Part shown: positions 16,773-26,985 of the stretch, piece after piece
How positions within the stretch are numbered: the stretch's first letter is position 1
Layout of the letters: every line of letters starts with the position of its first letter
From: an uncultured Demequina sp.
Lineage (GTDB): Bacteria > Actinomycetota > Actinomycetes > Actinomycetales > Demequinaceae
DNA length: 64,000 bases
Reading direction: 5' to 3'
Assembly (NCBI GenBank): GCA_937925595.1
Contig: CALALQ010000304.1
Span: 1 to 64,000 of the forward strand
The notes under the pieces: generated by a model
Seen by the model: the letters and a program-made list of their open reading frames with translations, nothing else
Told to the model about the DNA's origin: nothing
The model's database searches: none
Made by a program: the position numbers and the translations under genes

Positions 16773-18283
16773 CAAGCATCGTCCCCAACCTGGCCGAATA
16801 CGAGGTCTGGTTCCTCACCGGCAGCCAGTCGCTCTACGGCGACGAGGTGCTCGCGCAGGTCGCCGAGCAGTCGCACGAGGTCGTCGACCTGCTGAAGAAC
16901 TCCGGCGACATCCCCGTGACGATCGTCTGGAAGCCGGTGCTCATCAGCCGCGACAGCATCCTCGAGGCGATGGTCGAGGCGTCCGCTGACCCCAAGGTCA
17001 TCGGCGTGATCACCTGGATGCACACCTTCAGCCCCGCCAAGATGTGGATCGCGGGTCTCAACGCCCTGACCAAGCCGCTGCTGCACCTGCACACGCAGGC
17101 CAACCGCGAGCTGCCGTGGGACACGATCGACTTCGACTTCATGAACCTCAATCAGGCAGCGCACGGCGACCGCGAGTACGCATACATCGAGACGCGCCTC
17201 AACGTGCCGCGCGTGACGGTCGTTGGCCACGCGTCCTCGCGTGAGGTGACCCAGCGCATCGGCACGTGGTCCCGCGCCGCCGCCGGCATCGCGGCGGCGA
17301 AGACCCTCAAGGTCGCTCGCTTCGGCGACAACATGCGCTACGTCGCCGTCACCGAGGGCGACAAGACCGAGGCCGAGGTGGTGCTCGGCGCCCAGATCAA
17401 CACGTGGGGCGTCAATGAGCTGGTGGAGCGCGTCAACGCGGTGGAGGACTCCGCCATCGACGCGCTCATCGAGGAATACCTCGCTTCCTACGACGTCGCG
17501 CCAGAGCTGCTTCCCGATGGTGAGCGCCACGAATCCCTGCGCTATGCCGCCGCGATCGAAGCAGCCTTGCGCGGCTTCCTCGAGGAGGGCGGCTTCACCG
17601 CCTTCACCGACACCTTCGAAGACCTTGGCGAGCTGCGTCAGCTGCCTGGCCTCGCGGTGCAGCGCCTCATGGCCGACGGCTATGGCTTTGGTGCAGAGGG
17701 CGACTGGAAGACGGCGATCCTCGTTCGCCTGTGCGCCGTCATGGGAGCGGGGCTTCCCGGCGGCGCGAGCCTCATGGAGGACTACACGTACCACCTGGTT
17801 CCCGGCCAGGAGCTGTCGCTTGGCGCGCACATGCTCGAGGTCAGCCCCTCGCTGTCGTCCAAGAAGGCCCGCCTTGAGATCCACCCGCTGGGAATCGGCG
17901 GCAAGGAGGACCCCGTGCGCCTGGTCTTCACAGCCGACGCTGGCCCGGCGATCGTTGTGGCGCTCAGTGACATGCGGGATCGGTTCCGCCTCGTGGTGAA
18001 CGAGGTGGACAACGTGGACCTGCCCGCCCCCATGCCGCATCTGCCTGTTGGTCACGCGGTCTGGAAGCCCCGTCCGGACTTCAACACGGCCGTCGCAGCA
18101 TGGCTGCAGACGGGCGGCGCGCACCACACCGCGATGTCCAACCAGATCGACTCCCAGGTCATCAAGGACTTCGCTCGCATGGCCGGCATCGAGCTGCTCG
18201 TGATCGACGCTGACACCAAGGTCGAGGACTTCGACAAGCAGATCCGCTGGAACCAGGCGTACTACGCGATGGGCGGTCGGTGA
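16769..18283 (+). CDS. araA: L-arabinose isomerase
   Basis: 504 aa, standard length for AraA. It isomerises L-arabinose to L-ribulose, a Mn-dependent reaction and the first step of the pathway. The family N-terminus is clear ([15 protein letters not shown]) and the metal-binding glutamate is in [12 protein letters not shown]. The GTG start overlaps the araD stop (GTGA). It is the last gene of the operon, and a good hairpin terminator follows at 18362. Confidence 0.97.
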   Translation: MTSIVPNLAEYEVWFLTGSQSLYGDEVLAQVAEQSHEVVDLLKNSGDIPVTIVWKPVLISRDSILEAMVEASADPKVIGVITWMHTFSPAKMWIAGLNALTKPLLHLHTQANRELPWDTIDFDFMNLNQAAHGDREYAYIETRLNVPRVTVVGHASSREVTQRIGTWSRAAAGIAAAKTLKVARFGDNMRYVAVTEGDKTEAEVVLGAQINTWGVNELVERVNAVEDSAIDALIEEYLASYDVAPELLPDGERHESLRYAAAIEAALRGFLEEGGFTAFTDTFEDLGELRQLPGLAVQRLMADGYGFGAEGDWKTAILVRLCAVMGAGLPGGASLMEDYTYHLVPGQELSLGAHMLEVSPSLSSKKARLEIHPLGIGGKEDPVRLVFTADAGPAIVVALSDMRDRFRLVVNEVDNVDLPAPMPHLPVGHAVWKPRPDFNTAVAAWLQTGGAHHTAMSNQIDSQVIKDFARMAGIELLVIDADTKVEDFDKQIRWNQAYYAMGGR

Positions 18284-18361
18284 CCACCGAGCGCCGAGCG
18301 CTCACGACTGCTATTTTTGTGGCGTCGGAACGGCTGCGTCCGTGCTGGCACCCTTCCGGCG

Positions 18362-18395
18362 ACGGACCCTCTATCTCCAGTGGTAGGGGGTCCGT
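18362..18395. terminator. Hairpin terminator between araA and the SDR gene
   Basis: ACGGACCCTCTA / TAGGGGGTCCGT forms a 12-bp stem (one G-T pair) with a 10-base loop. It sits between convergent genes and can serve both. No long T run. Confidence 0.65.
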
Positions 18396-18413
18396 TGTCG
18401 TCTGTGCGCGGCC

Positions 18414-19184
18414 TCAGTCGAGCGGCACTCCGGTGAGGCTTTCGAGCGCGGCGATCAGCTCGGCGCGGGACGCGGCGTCGCGCACCGCCGGGTTGGGCTC
18501 CAGCACCTCCCTGCGCTTCACGTAACGGCCCGACGCTGTGGCCGCTGGATCGTCCGATGTCGCCAGCCACACTTGGGTTTCGGCTCCGTCCTCGACCTCG
18601 TCCCACGCATTCGGCCCTCCCAGCTGAGTCTTGATCCAGCCAGGGTCGACGACGTTGATGATCGACTCGGCGTGACGCGCGGCGAGTTCGAAGGCGAGCA
18701 TCGAGTCGTGCAGCTTCGAGTCGCTGTAGGCCTGCATGCCGTCCCATTCGCGAGCCTCCCAGTTGAGGTCGTCGGGTCGCCACACACCCTGCTCCTCGAG
18801 GCCAGAGGTGAGGTAGACCATTCGCGACGCCACGGGCATGAGCGCCGTCAGCAGGTACGGTCCCACCACGTTGGTGTGGAAGATGAACTCGATCCCGTCG
18901 TCGGTGAGCCTGCGGTCGGGAACCCCACCACCTACGCCGGCGTTGTGAATCACCACATCGAAGGGCCCCTCAGCGTTTGCGGCCTCGGCAAGCTCGGCGG
19001 TTCCCGCGAGCGAGGTGAGGTCACCGCTCACGGCGCCCACAGCGTCGGGCAGATTCGCGAGGGCCTGGGCCGCGCGCTCAGGTGAGCGGCCGTGCAGGAC
19101 CACCTCGTGACCCATGGAAATGAGCTGACGGGCGCACTCGGCGCCGATGCCCTGAACGGAACCCGTGATGAAGATGCGAGACAT
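18414..19184 (-). CDS. Short-chain dehydrogenase/reductase
   Basis: 256 aa SDR. The cofactor loop is ITGSVQGIGAECARQL (TGxxxGIG), the NAG motif is HNAGVGGG, and the active site is YSDSK with Ser in YLTSG upstream. Resembles the WW-oxidoreductase/retinol dehydrogenase-like SDRs; substrate unknown. The start MSRIFITGS was chosen because upstream Met codons either lack spacing from GGGAG or extend past the normal SDR N-terminus. It diverges from the carbonic anhydrase gene by about 40 bp. Confidence 0.9.
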   Translation of the reverse strand: MSRIFITGSVQGIGAECARQLISMGHEVVLHGRSPERAAQALANLPDAVGAVSGDLTSLAGTAELAEAANAEGPFDVVIHNAGVGGGVPDRRLTDDGIEFIFHTNVVGPYLLTALMPVASRMVYLTSGLEEQGVWRPDDLNWEAREWDGMQAYSDSKLHDSMLAFELAARHAESIINVVDPGWIKTQLGGPNAWDEVEDGAETQVWLATSDDPAATASGRYVKRREVLEPNPAVRDAASRAELIAALESLTGVPLD

Positions 19185-19212
19185 GAACGTCATGCTCCCA
19201 TGCGCGTACCCG

Positions 19213-19218
19213 TACTCT
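19213..19218 (+). promoter_or_regulatory. Leaderless promoter -10 box of the carbonic anhydrase gene
   Basis: TACTCT fits TANNNT and ends exactly six bases before the ATG at 19225, the spacing expected when transcription starts at the A of the start codon. No ribosome binding site is present. Confidence 0.6.
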
Positions 19219-19224
19219 TGCCAC

Positions 19225-19713
19225 ATGGGCATCGCTGACGAACTCATCGCGAACAACAAGGACTACGCGGAGCTTTATGTCCCCGACCGGCCGCTGCCGC
19301 CCCGCAGGCAGCTCGCCGTGGTGTCATGCATGGACTCCCGTCTCGACACCTTCGCGATGCTCGGACTCGACATCGGTGACGCGCACATCATCCGCAACGC
19401 GGGTGGCGTGGTCACGGACGATGTCATCCGTTCGCTCACGATTTCGCAGCGCAAGCTCGGCACTCGAGAGGTCATCCTCATTCACCACACCGACTGCGGT
19501 GCGCTGACCTTCACCGATGACCAGCTGCGCAACCAGCTGCTCGAGGAGACGGGCCTCAAGCCCACGTGGAGCCCCGAATCGTTCAAGGACCTCGACGCCG
19601 ACCTGCGCCAGAGCATGGAGCGCGTGCGCCGCAGTCCTTTCCTCGTGGACACCTCTCAGGTGCGCGGCTTTGTCTTCGACGTGCACACGGGCGTGCTGCG
19701 CGAGGTGAAGTAG
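19225..19713 (+). CDS. Beta-class carbonic anhydrase
   Basis: 162 aa, the short beta-class form found in mycobacteria and relatives. It interconverts CO2 and bicarbonate. Zinc ligands and the catalytic dyad are visible: C35, D37 and R39 in SCMDSRLD, and H88 and C91 in HHTDCGAL. Start at MGIADEL; translation is probably leaderless (see the -10 box). The next gene follows after a 49-bp gap and may be separate. Confidence 0.93.
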   Translation: MGIADELIANNKDYAELYVPDRPLPPRRQLAVVSCMDSRLDTFAMLGLDIGDAHIIRNAGGVVTDDVIRSLTISQRKLGTREVILIHHTDCGALTFTDDQLRNQLLEETGLKPTWSPESFKDLDADLRQSMERVRRSPFLVDTSQVRGFVFDVHTGVLREVK

Positions 19714-19762
19714 CCGGGGTTACCCTGGAAGCCGCACCCGCAGGCCAACAGGGGAGGTCCCA

Positions 19763-20026
19763 ATGAGCTGGTGGAGTTTCATCAAGGCCGTGTACCGCGG
19801 CGAGCACAAGCTCGCAGGCACCACGTGGACCATGCTGATCCTCACGGTGATCTACACGATCTCGCCGCTGGACTTCATTCCGGAGCTCATCTTCCCCGTC
19901 ATCGGCTACGTCGACGACCTGGGGCTGTGGGGCGTGCTCGCCGCGCTCGCGGCCCGCGAGAAGAGCCGGTACGACGCGGCGCTCGCCAAGGAGCCCATCG
20001 TGGTTCAGGCGGAGCGCATCTCCTGA
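19763..20026 (+). CDS. YkvA-family (DUF1232) membrane protein
   Basis: 87 aa. The DUF1232 signature SPLDFIPE lies between two hydrophobic segments (TWTMLILTVIYTI and YVDDLGLWGVLAALAA). Function of the family is unknown. GGGGAGG lies seven bases before the ATG. The full family length is present. Confidence 0.85.
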   Translation: MSWWSFIKAVYRGEHKLAGTTWTMLILTVIYTISPLDFIPELIFPVIGYVDDLGLWGVLAALAAREKSRYDAALAKEPIVVQAERIS

Positions 20027-20115
20027 TCCCGCACCCTCGTGGACGCTTCCGGGGGTCTTTGCTAGGTTAGCGGGCGGCCATCGGGCGGCACGCGTCGCCG
20101 GGGGAGGGAAGCGAC

Positions 20116-21924
20116 GTGAGCGAGTTCGGTGTCGACCTGCGCGGGGTCATTGACCTGCTGTCGCGCCACATCTACTCCGGACCCGAGGTCTTCCTTCGCG
20201 AACTGCTGCAGAACTCTCGCGACGCGCTCGTCGCTCGCGCAGGCGGCGACAGCATCGACCCCGCGTGGGGTGTTCGCATTCGCCCGGCCACCGAGACCCA
20301 GCCGTTCATCATCACCGACACGGGCATTGGCCTCGCCGCCGACGAGGTGGCGGATCTGCTGTCGACCGTTGGCCGCAGCTCCAAGCGCGACGTGCTGGAT
20401 CTGCGCAACGAGGACTTCCTTGGCCACTTCGGCATCGGCCTGCTGAGCTGCTTCATGGTCGCGGACGTCATCGAGATCACGAGCCGCAAGGAAGGCCGTT
20501 TGGCCTGCACGTGGCGCGGCCTCGCTGACGGCACGTACACGGTCACGGAACTCGACGAGTCGCAGTCCGACGCCATCGAGATCGGCACCCGCGTCAGCCT
20601 TCACGGCAATCGCGAGGAGTCGGCGCTGCTGAGAGAGGACGCGGTGCGCCGCCTCGCGAAGCTCTACGCCGAATTCCTTCCCATCAGCGTCACGCTTGTC
20701 ACCGACTCCGGCGACGAGTCGCTCACCGGCCCTGCTCCGTTCCTGTCGAGCAGTCGCGAGGTGCTGCTCGAGTACGGCGAGGAGTTCATCGGCCACCGCC
20801 CCCTCGACGTGATCCCGCTGTCGATCGCCGCTACCGCCACCAAGGGTGCCGCCTACGTCCTTGGCAACCCAGCGTCGGGCCGTTACCGGTCCGGGGCCAA
20901 GGTGTACCTGGGGCGCATGCTCGCCGCAGAGGAGGAGCACGCGGCGGTCCCGGATTGGGCGTTCTTCTTGCGCACCGTCATCAGCTCCGATCTCCTCACT
21001 CCCACCGCGAGCCGTGAGTCGCTGGTTCACGATGACGCGCTCACCACCACGCGAGAGGCCATCGCCGACGCTGTGCGGGCTTGGGTGCGCGGACTCGCCG
21101 AGGCGAATCGGCCGCTGCTTCGCGAGTTCCTGTCGACGCATGACCTCGCGATCCGCGCGGCATGCGTCGACGACGATGAGCTGTTCCGGATCGTGGGGCC
21201 GTTCTTGAGCTTCGAGACGGCGGCAGGTCCGCGCACGCTTGAGGACATCGCGGCGGACGGCGAGGCGCAGTTCGCGGCGTCGCTCGACGAGTTCCGCATG
21301 CTGACCGGGCTTGGCGTGAAGGGGACGCTGGTCAACGCCTCCTATGTGCACCACGAGGAGCTGCTGGTCAAAGCGCCGCATCTATTTGCCGGGCTGAGCG
21401 TGACTGCGGCAGATGTGATGGCGCGCCTTGCAGACCTCGCCGACCCTGCGCTCGAAGACCGCACGCGGACGGAGCCCTTTGCTGCCCGCGCCACCGCGGC
21501 GCTCGCCGATGTCGAGGTGGATGCGGTGGTGAAGGTGCTGCCCGAGCCGACGATCCCCAGCCTCTATGTCGCCGACGCGCAGGTGCTCACTCGCGTCGAC
21601 ATGCAGCGCGCCAGCGAGATCGCGACCGGACCATGGGCGGCTGCTCTGCGAAGGGCAGGCAACCGCGTCGACGATGTCCGCTCCCGCACCGGCGTCACCG
21701 CCACTCGCGCGCAGATCTGCCTGAACTGGGCATCGCCGCTGGTGCAGCGACTGGCCACTTTGCAGGACAACGAGGTGCTCGAGCGATCGGTGCGGCTGCT
21801 GTATGTGCAGGCGCTGCTCGCCGGCCGCCGACCGCTCACGGAGCGCGACCGCGCACTGATGAGTCAATCACTGGACGACCTCATCACCTTGAGCGTCGGC
21901 CTCGATATGGGAGGGGAACCATGA
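20116..21924 (+). CDS. HSP90-family chaperone/ATPase
   Basis: 602 aa, slightly shorter than E. coli HtpG. The GHKL nucleotide fold is complete: N-box ELLQNSRDA (E29, N33), DTGIGL at 68-73 and GHFGIGLLS at 103-111. The middle domain is less conserved and the C-terminal dimer region is shortened. Starts with GTG; AGGGAAG precedes it. Its last four bases overlap the start of a very large TPR gene (ATGA), so the two proteins should be made together. Eukaryotic HSP90 works with TPR co-chaperones through a C-terminal MEEVD; here the C-terminus is LDMGGEP, so any contact must use another surface (inference). Confidence 0.9.
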   Translation: MSEFGVDLRGVIDLLSRHIYSGPEVFLRELLQNSRDALVARAGGDSIDPAWGVRIRPATETQPFIITDTGIGLAADEVADLLSTVGRSSKRDVLDLRNEDFLGHFGIGLLSCFMVADVIEITSRKEGRLACTWRGLADGTYTVTELDESQSDAIEIGTRVSLHGNREESALLREDAVRRLAKLYAEFLPISVTLVTDSGDESLTGPAPFLSSSREVLLEYGEEFIGHRPLDVIPLSIAATATKGAAYVLGNPASGRYRSGAKVYLGRMLAAEEEHAAVPDWAFFLRTVISSDLLTPTASRESLVHDDALTTTREAIADAVRAWVRGLAEANRPLLREFLSTHDLAIRAACVDDDELFRIVGPFLSFETAAGPRTLEDIAADGEAQFAASLDEFRMLTGLGVKGTLVNASYVHHEELLVKAPHLFAGLSVTAADVMARLADLADPALEDRTRTEPFAARATAALADVEVDAVVKVLPEPTIPSLYVADAQVLTRVDMQRASEIATGPWAAALRRAGNRVDDVRSRTGVTATRAQICLNWASPLVQRLATLQDNEVLERSVRLLYVQALLAGRRPLTERDRALMSQSLDDLITLSVGLDMGGEP

Positions 21925-24719
21925 CCGTGGACCAGACCTTGCAGGAGCGGCTCGAAGAGCTCGAGTACATGGGCTACACGCCGCGTCAGCGCGACGAGGC
22001 GATGAAGCTGCTCGGTGTGGCGCAGGAGCGCGGCGACCAGGACCTCGAGTTCGCGGTGCGCATGATCCTCACCGCCAATGGCGTGATGCGCGACCAGGCC
22101 GATCAGGCGCTTGCGAACTTCGCGTGGTGTGCCGCTAAGCACAAGGAGGATCCGGCGCGCTTCTTTGGCGAGGAGTACTCGCCGAGCGACCAGATCTTCT
22201 GGCACTACAAGTGGATGCCGGGCATCATCGCCAACTCCGCGGTCTTCGACCTCGAGCAGCTCGAGGCGGTGCTGCAGGACTTCGAGGACACCTACCGCGC
22301 CGCAGGGCTGCCGCTGTCAGCGGTAGTGACCGCTCGTCTCGAGAGCGCGATCAACGTGGGCGATCTCGAGGGCGCGAAGAAGTACGCGGGCCAGCTCGAG
22401 ACCATGCCGCGCGATGACTTCTCCTCGTGCGAGGCGTGCGTGCCCGCAGACTTCGTGGACCTTGAGATGCTCATCGACAACGAGGAGGCGGCAGTGCGAC
22501 GTGCCGTCGAGTCGTGGAGAGCGCACAACACCTGTGCCGAGGAGCCGGAGACGATGCTCGCCGGCGTGCTCGTGCCGATGCTGCGCTTGGGCCACCCCGA
22601 CGCGCTTGAGGCCTACGAAACCGTCTATGACGCGTCGAAGGGCGGCGAGGACAAGCTCGGCAACCTCTCCGAGTGTGCCCTGTTCGCCTCGGTCACCGGC
22701 AACCACGAACTCGCGTTCTCGATCCTCGAGCGCAACCTGCGACTCCTGGTGCACGACGCGCTGCGCGATCGCGACCACTTTGGCGCCCTCATCAACTTCG
22801 CCGTCGTGCTCGATCGCTTGGCCGCGGCCTTCCCGCATCTGTCCGACGCTGTGGTCAGGGGAAGCGCCGATCCTCGGCTTGCCGCCCTGCTGCCTGCGAC
22901 CGATCAGCCGCGCTCCGTCACCGAGCTGTCCGCGGTGATGTGGCAGGTCGCCAAGGAGATCGGCGATCGCTTCGATGCCCGCAACGGCAATTACATGTTC
23001 GCGAAGGAGCTGGCGAAGGCTCGCGCGCTTGTCACCGAGGAGCACCCGATCGAGCTGCCGGCTCCTGAGGGCTTCTCGCCAATCTCCGTGCGCCCCTCGA
23101 CCCCGCAGAGCGCGGCGGACTGGCTCGAGCGCGCCATCGACTCACTGTGGGCCGTTGACGGTGATGGGGCGCTTGCCGCGGTGCGGTCCGCGCTCGCGGA
23201 CATCGACTCGCTGGACTCCGAGGAGCGAGTGCGTGCCGCCGCGGTGCTGATCTCATGCCTCGAGATGGGCGACGCGCAGGACGCTCGTGACGGCTGGGCG
23301 CTGTACGTGGATGAGGTGCATCGTGCGTATGGCGAGGAGGCGGGAGCGCTCGCCGCAGCGCTCGCGACCGCAACGACGGTTGACGACTTCGAGGCCGCGA
23401 TCGCCGCGCACCCCCAGGTGGGCAGCCCCGTGGGCGTACGCGCCCGCCTGCTCGCCATGAGGGCACTCTTCGCCGACCCCGCGGGACCGAGTGAAGAGAA
23501 CATCGCTCGCGCCATCGCGGTGACGGAGGAGGCGCTCGCGCTGGTGCCGGATGACGAGCCCATGTCGCGAGCGTCAGTGGTGCAGTCGCTCGCTCGCCTG
23601 CGCTTCATGGCCCAAGACATCGATGGGGCGCTTGCGCTCGTGGATTCCGTGCTGAACTCCGGGATCACTCGCGCCGCGCGCGCGGGAATCCTCGAGATGG
23701 CCGGCGGCATCCTGGTGCGAGTGGACCAGCCGCAAGAGGCGGCGCAAACCTTCGACGAGGCTGCCTCACTGTTTGCCGCAGCAGGCTTCGATCGAGCGGC
23801 GCTGTACCGCGGACTCGACGCTGCCCAGGCGTGGCGCGGAGCGGGTGACGAGGCGGCGGCTGCAGCGCGGTTTGAGTTCGCGCTGAGTCTGTTGCAGCCG
23901 GATGAGGGCACTCCGACGGCGCTGCGCTGGGACTATGGCATGGCACTGCTCAACTCGGGCGATGCCGGGCGCGCGATCCCGCAGCTCGAGAGCGTGCTGG
24001 TGGATGAGCTCGCAGCCGGGGACGTGGCGCCGGAGTCGCTCGCATCGACCTATTTCCAGTTGGCCCGTGCCTACGACAACGACTACGACGAGCGAGCGGC
24101 GGAGCACTACCTGCGCGCATCCGAGCTGTTTGCTCGGGCCGAGTTCTACCGTCCGGCAGCGGACGCGGCGCTGTTCGCGGGCCGCGAGCTGTCCTATCAG
24201 GACGAGTACGTCGCAGCGAGAGAGGCACTTGAGACGGCACGCGGATACGAGGCGCGCGACCCCGACTCCACTCTTGAGGCGCACATCGGCCTTGCGCTGG
24301 CGCCCGTGCTCTCGGAGCTGGGCGACGACGCGTGGAGAGCGGTCTCGGAGGCGGCCATCGCCGCCGCGATCGCCGCGGAGGACGTCGAGCTGCGGATGCG
24401 CGGACTCAGCACTCGCATGAGCCTGCTTGCGGAGAACGACCCCGCGGGAGCGGCTGCCGAGGGCCCGGGCGCAATCGACCAAGCCCTCGCGAACGACGAG
24501 GCGGGCCTTGCGGTGGGACTGATCTGGCTCGCGGCGCGCGCCACCGGTGACGTGGAGGGCGTGCCCGCGGGCGTGAACCTGCTGAACCGCTACCGCGATC
24601 GCGTGGACGAGTTCGGCGAAGAGCGCTCAGACCTTGCGGACATGGGAGCAGAGCTGCTGCGCCAGTGGAACCTCGACGCCGAGGCTCAGCAGTGGCTCGC
24701 GGCCGTCGGCTCCAACTAG
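21921..24719 (+). CDS. Large tetratricopeptide-repeat protein coupled to HSP90
   Basis: 932 aa cytosolic protein, no signal peptide or membrane segment. The second half is a series of TPR-like helical hairpins (AQTFDEAASLFAAAGFDRAA, RAAEHYLRASELFARAEFYR, AAREALETARGYEARD). The N-terminal part (1-300) is also helical and acidic, with WHYKWMPGIIANS and EACVPADFVDLEM as distinctive motifs. The start at 21921 overlaps the HSP90 stop. It is a candidate co-chaperone or scaffold for the adjacent HSP90; this rests on gene order and TPR content. A hairpin terminator follows, so the pair forms a closed two-gene operon. Confidence 0.85.
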   Translation: MTVDQTLQERLEELEYMGYTPRQRDEAMKLLGVAQERGDQDLEFAVRMILTANGVMRDQADQALANFAWCAAKHKEDPARFFGEEYSPSDQIFWHYKWMPGIIANSAVFDLEQLEAVLQDFEDTYRAAGLPLSAVVTARLESAINVGDLEGAKKYAGQLETMPRDDFSSCEACVPADFVDLEMLIDNEEAAVRRAVESWRAHNTCAEEPETMLAGVLVPMLRLGHPDALEAYETVYDASKGGEDKLGNLSECALFASVTGNHELAFSILERNLRLLVHDALRDRDHFGALINFAVVLDRLAAAFPHLSDAVVRGSADPRLAALLPATDQPRSVTELSAVMWQVAKEIGDRFDARNGNYMFAKELAKARALVTEEHPIELPAPEGFSPISVRPSTPQSAADWLERAIDSLWAVDGDGALAAVRSALADIDSLDSEERVRAAAVLISCLEMGDAQDARDGWALYVDEVHRAYGEEAGALAAALATATTVDDFEAAIAAHPQVGSPVGVRARLLAMRALFADPAGPSEENIARAIAVTEEALALVPDDEPMSRASVVQSLARLRFMAQDIDGALALVDSVLNSGITRAARAGILEMAGGILVRVDQPQEAAQTFDEAASLFAAAGFDRAALYRGLDAAQAWRGAGDEAAAAARFEFALSLLQPDEGTPTALRWDYGMALLNSGDAGRAIPQLESVLVDELAAGDVAPESLASTYFQLARAYDNDYDERAAEHYLRASELFARAEFYRPAADAALFAGRELSYQDEYVAAREALETARGYEARDPDSTLEAHIGLALAPVLSELGDDAWRAVSEAAIAAAIAAEDVELRMRGLSTRMSLLAENDPAGAAAEGPGAIDQALANDEAGLAVGLIWLAARATGDVEGVPAGVNLLNRYRDRVDEFGEERSDLADMGAELLRQWNLDAEAQQWLAAVGSN

Positions 24720-24727
24720 CGAGTAGC

Positions 24728-24756
24728 AGCGGCCCCGACGCATTGCCGGGGCCGCT
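24728..24756. terminator. Hairpin terminator after the HSP90-TPR operon
   Basis: AGCGGCCCC / GGGGCCGCT, a 9-bp stem with an 11-base loop, between the TPR gene and the convergent MMPL gene. Confidence 0.7.
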
Positions 24757-24762
24757 GTCGTG

Positions 24763-26919
24763 TCATGCGGGTGTGAGTTCTCGTTCGGGCTCTTCAGGCG
24801 CCGAGGAGCGATGGGTGTCATGCCCGTCGATGTCGAGGTGGGGCAGCACGCGGTCGAGCCACGCAGGCATCCACCAATTGGCGCGGCCAAGCAGCCGCAT
24901 GATCGCGGGCACCAGCACCACGCGCACGATGAACGCGTCGATGAAGATCGCGACCGCGAGCCCCAGCCCCAGCAGTTTCATAATGCGCGAGTCCGAGGTT
25001 ACGAAGGATCCGAACACCACGACCATGATCGAGGCGGCGGCGATGATCACTCGAGACACCTCGGCGAGTCCGCGACGAACGGCCAGCGCGTTGTCCCCGG
25101 TCGCGTGATACAGCTCGGCGATGCGGGACACGAGGAACACTTGGTAGTCCATCGACAGGCCGAACAGCAGGGCAAAGAGGATCAGCGGCGCGAACGGCTC
25201 CACGGGGCCGCCTTCTCCAATGCCGATGAGCTGGTGCCCCCATCCCCACTGGAACACCGCGACCACCACGCCGAACGCCGCGGCGGCGCTCAGCAGGTTC
25301 ATGGCCGCGCCGACGAGCGGCAGCGTCACGGAGCGGAAAGCCACAGTCAGCACCAGCACTGACAGGCCGACGACGACCAGCAGGAACACGGGCAGTGAGT
25401 CGGCGAGCGCCCTGGTGAAGTCGAGGTTGCTTGCGACCGTGCCGCCAACATGCGCCTCGACGCCGGCGCGAGGAATGTAGTCATCGCGCAGCCGCTCCAC
25501 GAGCTGTTCTGTCTCGACCGCTTGGGGTGAGGTGCTGGGCACGACGATCAGCATCTGCGCGCTGCCGTCGGCATTGGGGATGGGTCCGCGCACCGCGGTG
25601 ACCCCAGCGTCGGCGCTGATGGTGGAGGCGAGCGAGGCGACGTCGCCGCCCTCCGCGACCACCACGAGAGTGCCGTTTGCTCCCGCACCGAAGCCCTCGG
25701 AGACGAGGTCGTAGGCGGTGCGCGTGGTCGAGCCCACGGGATCGTTGCCTTGGTCGGCGTTGCCAAGGCGCAAGGAGACGGCGGGCGCGGCGAGGACGGC
25801 GAGCGCGGCGAGCGCGGCAAGGCTCGTCAGGAAGGGCCGACGCTCCACCAGGTTGGCGAGCCGTCCCGGCTGGGGTGCAGCCTCCGCAACGATCCCGTCG
25901 GCGGCGAGACGAGCGCGCTCGCGGCGGCTCAGCACGCGGTGGCCGTAGAGAGTGAGGAGGGCTGGCACGAGGGTCACGGAGGCCGCGACCGAGAACAGCA
26001 CGGTGATCGCCGCCGCCGTCGCGAGGCTCGATAGGAACGCGATGCGCGGCACGAACATGCCTGCGAGGGCGATGAACACGGTGATTCCTGCAAACACGAC
26101 GGCGCGTCCCGAGGTGGTGACGGACGTCCGGACGGATTCGCGGACCTCGCGACCGGCCTTGAGGCCAAGGCGGTGGCGGTTGACGATGAACAGCGCGTAG
26201 TCGATGCCGATGCCAAGCCCCAGCAGGACTGCAAGCGTGGGCGCCGACGTCGACGCAGGGGTGAGGTTGGAGAACAGGCCAAGGACCGCAAGCGAAGCAC
26301 CGAGCGCGACGATCGCGGAGATGAGCGGAACGGTCGTGGCGATGAGCGCTCCGAAAGCAACGAAGAGGATCACCGCAGCGATCGCGAGGCCGATGAGCTC
26401 GCCGGCGCCCACCTCAGGGTTGGTGAGTCGGCTCGCTGCCTGTCCCGCCTGGCCCACGACGAGCTGAGGGGTGTTGGCCTCCTCGACCACCTCGGCGACC
26501 GCCTCGATCGACTCGAGGGGGAGGTTGTATGCCTGGTCGTCATACGTGACGGTCGCGAACGCGATGGTGCCGTCGGGAGAGACCTGGCCCGCAGCGTCGG
26601 GCGAGAAGGGGCTCGCTATCGAGGACACATGCGGGACGGCGGCGATGTCCTCGAGCGCCGCCTCGATGTCGCCGCGGGCCACGGTCACGGTGCCGGAGGT
26701 GACCTTGAATGCGATGGTGTCGGAGTCGCCAGCGACAGTGGGGAAGCGCTCTTCGAGCAGGTCATACGCCGCCTGCGAGTCGGTGGCCTTGAGCGAGAAG
26801 GTGTCGCGAATGTCTTGGCCGATGGCTCCCACGAGCACCTGCAGAGCGACGACGGCTGCGATCCAGCCGATCACGACGGCCCACGGTCGGCCCGTGGAGA
26901 GGCGGGCGATGGTCTTCAT
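24763..26919 (-). CDS. MMPL-family RND transporter
   Basis: 718 aa integral membrane exporter in the MMPL/RND group, the usual length. It has one N-terminal membrane segment, an external domain, a cluster of five segments (GELIGLAIAAVILFVAFGAL, LAVLLGLGIGIDYALFIVNR), a second external domain and a second cluster (LFGLSMDYQVFLVSRIAE). The GxxxDY motifs that carry the proton-relay Asp are present in both halves (GIDY, SMDY). Exports lipids or hydrophobic drugs. It diverges from a TetR gene and two matching operators lie between them, so it is probably TetR-repressed. Confidence 0.93.
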   Translation of the reverse strand: MKTIARLSTGRPWAVVIGWIAAVVALQVLVGAIGQDIRDTFSLKATDSQAAYDLLEERFPTVAGDSDTIAFKVTSGTVTVARGDIEAALEDIAAVPHVSSIASPFSPDAAGQVSPDGTIAFATVTYDDQAYNLPLESIEAVAEVVEEANTPQLVVGQAGQAASRLTNPEVGAGELIGLAIAAVILFVAFGALIATTVPLISAIVALGASLAVLGLFSNLTPASTSAPTLAVLLGLGIGIDYALFIVNRHRLGLKAGREVRESVRTSVTTSGRAVVFAGITVFIALAGMFVPRIAFLSSLATAAAITVLFSVAASVTLVPALLTLYGHRVLSRRERARLAADGIVAEAAPQPGRLANLVERRPFLTSLAALAALAVLAAPAVSLRLGNADQGNDPVGSTTRTAYDLVSEGFGAGANGTLVVVAEGGDVASLASTISADAGVTAVRGPIPNADGSAQMLIVVPSTSPQAVETEQLVERLRDDYIPRAGVEAHVGGTVASNLDFTRALADSLPVFLLVVVGLSVLVLTVAFRSVTLPLVGAAMNLLSAAAAFGVVVAVFQWGWGHQLIGIGEGGPVEPFAPLILFALLFGLSMDYQVFLVSRIAELYHATGDNALAVRRGLAEVSRVIIAAASIMVVVFGSFVTSDSRIMKLLGLGLAVAIFIDAFIVRVVLVPAIMRLLGRANWWMPAWLDRVLPHLDIDGHDTHRSSAPEEPERELTPA

Positions 26920-26939
26920 GGTGATTCCCTTCCCAGATA

Positions 26940-26956
26940 ACTAAACGACCGTTAAG
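26940..26956. promoter_or_regulatory. TetR operator copy 1
   Basis: ACTAAACGACCGTTAAG, an inverted repeat lying 20 bases before the MMPL start. A second copy lies at 26986; shared bases are ACTAAACGnnCGTnAAG. Confidence 0.65.
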
Positions 26957-26985
26957 ATGGTTACCGAGCCGATGGTGGCACGCTA

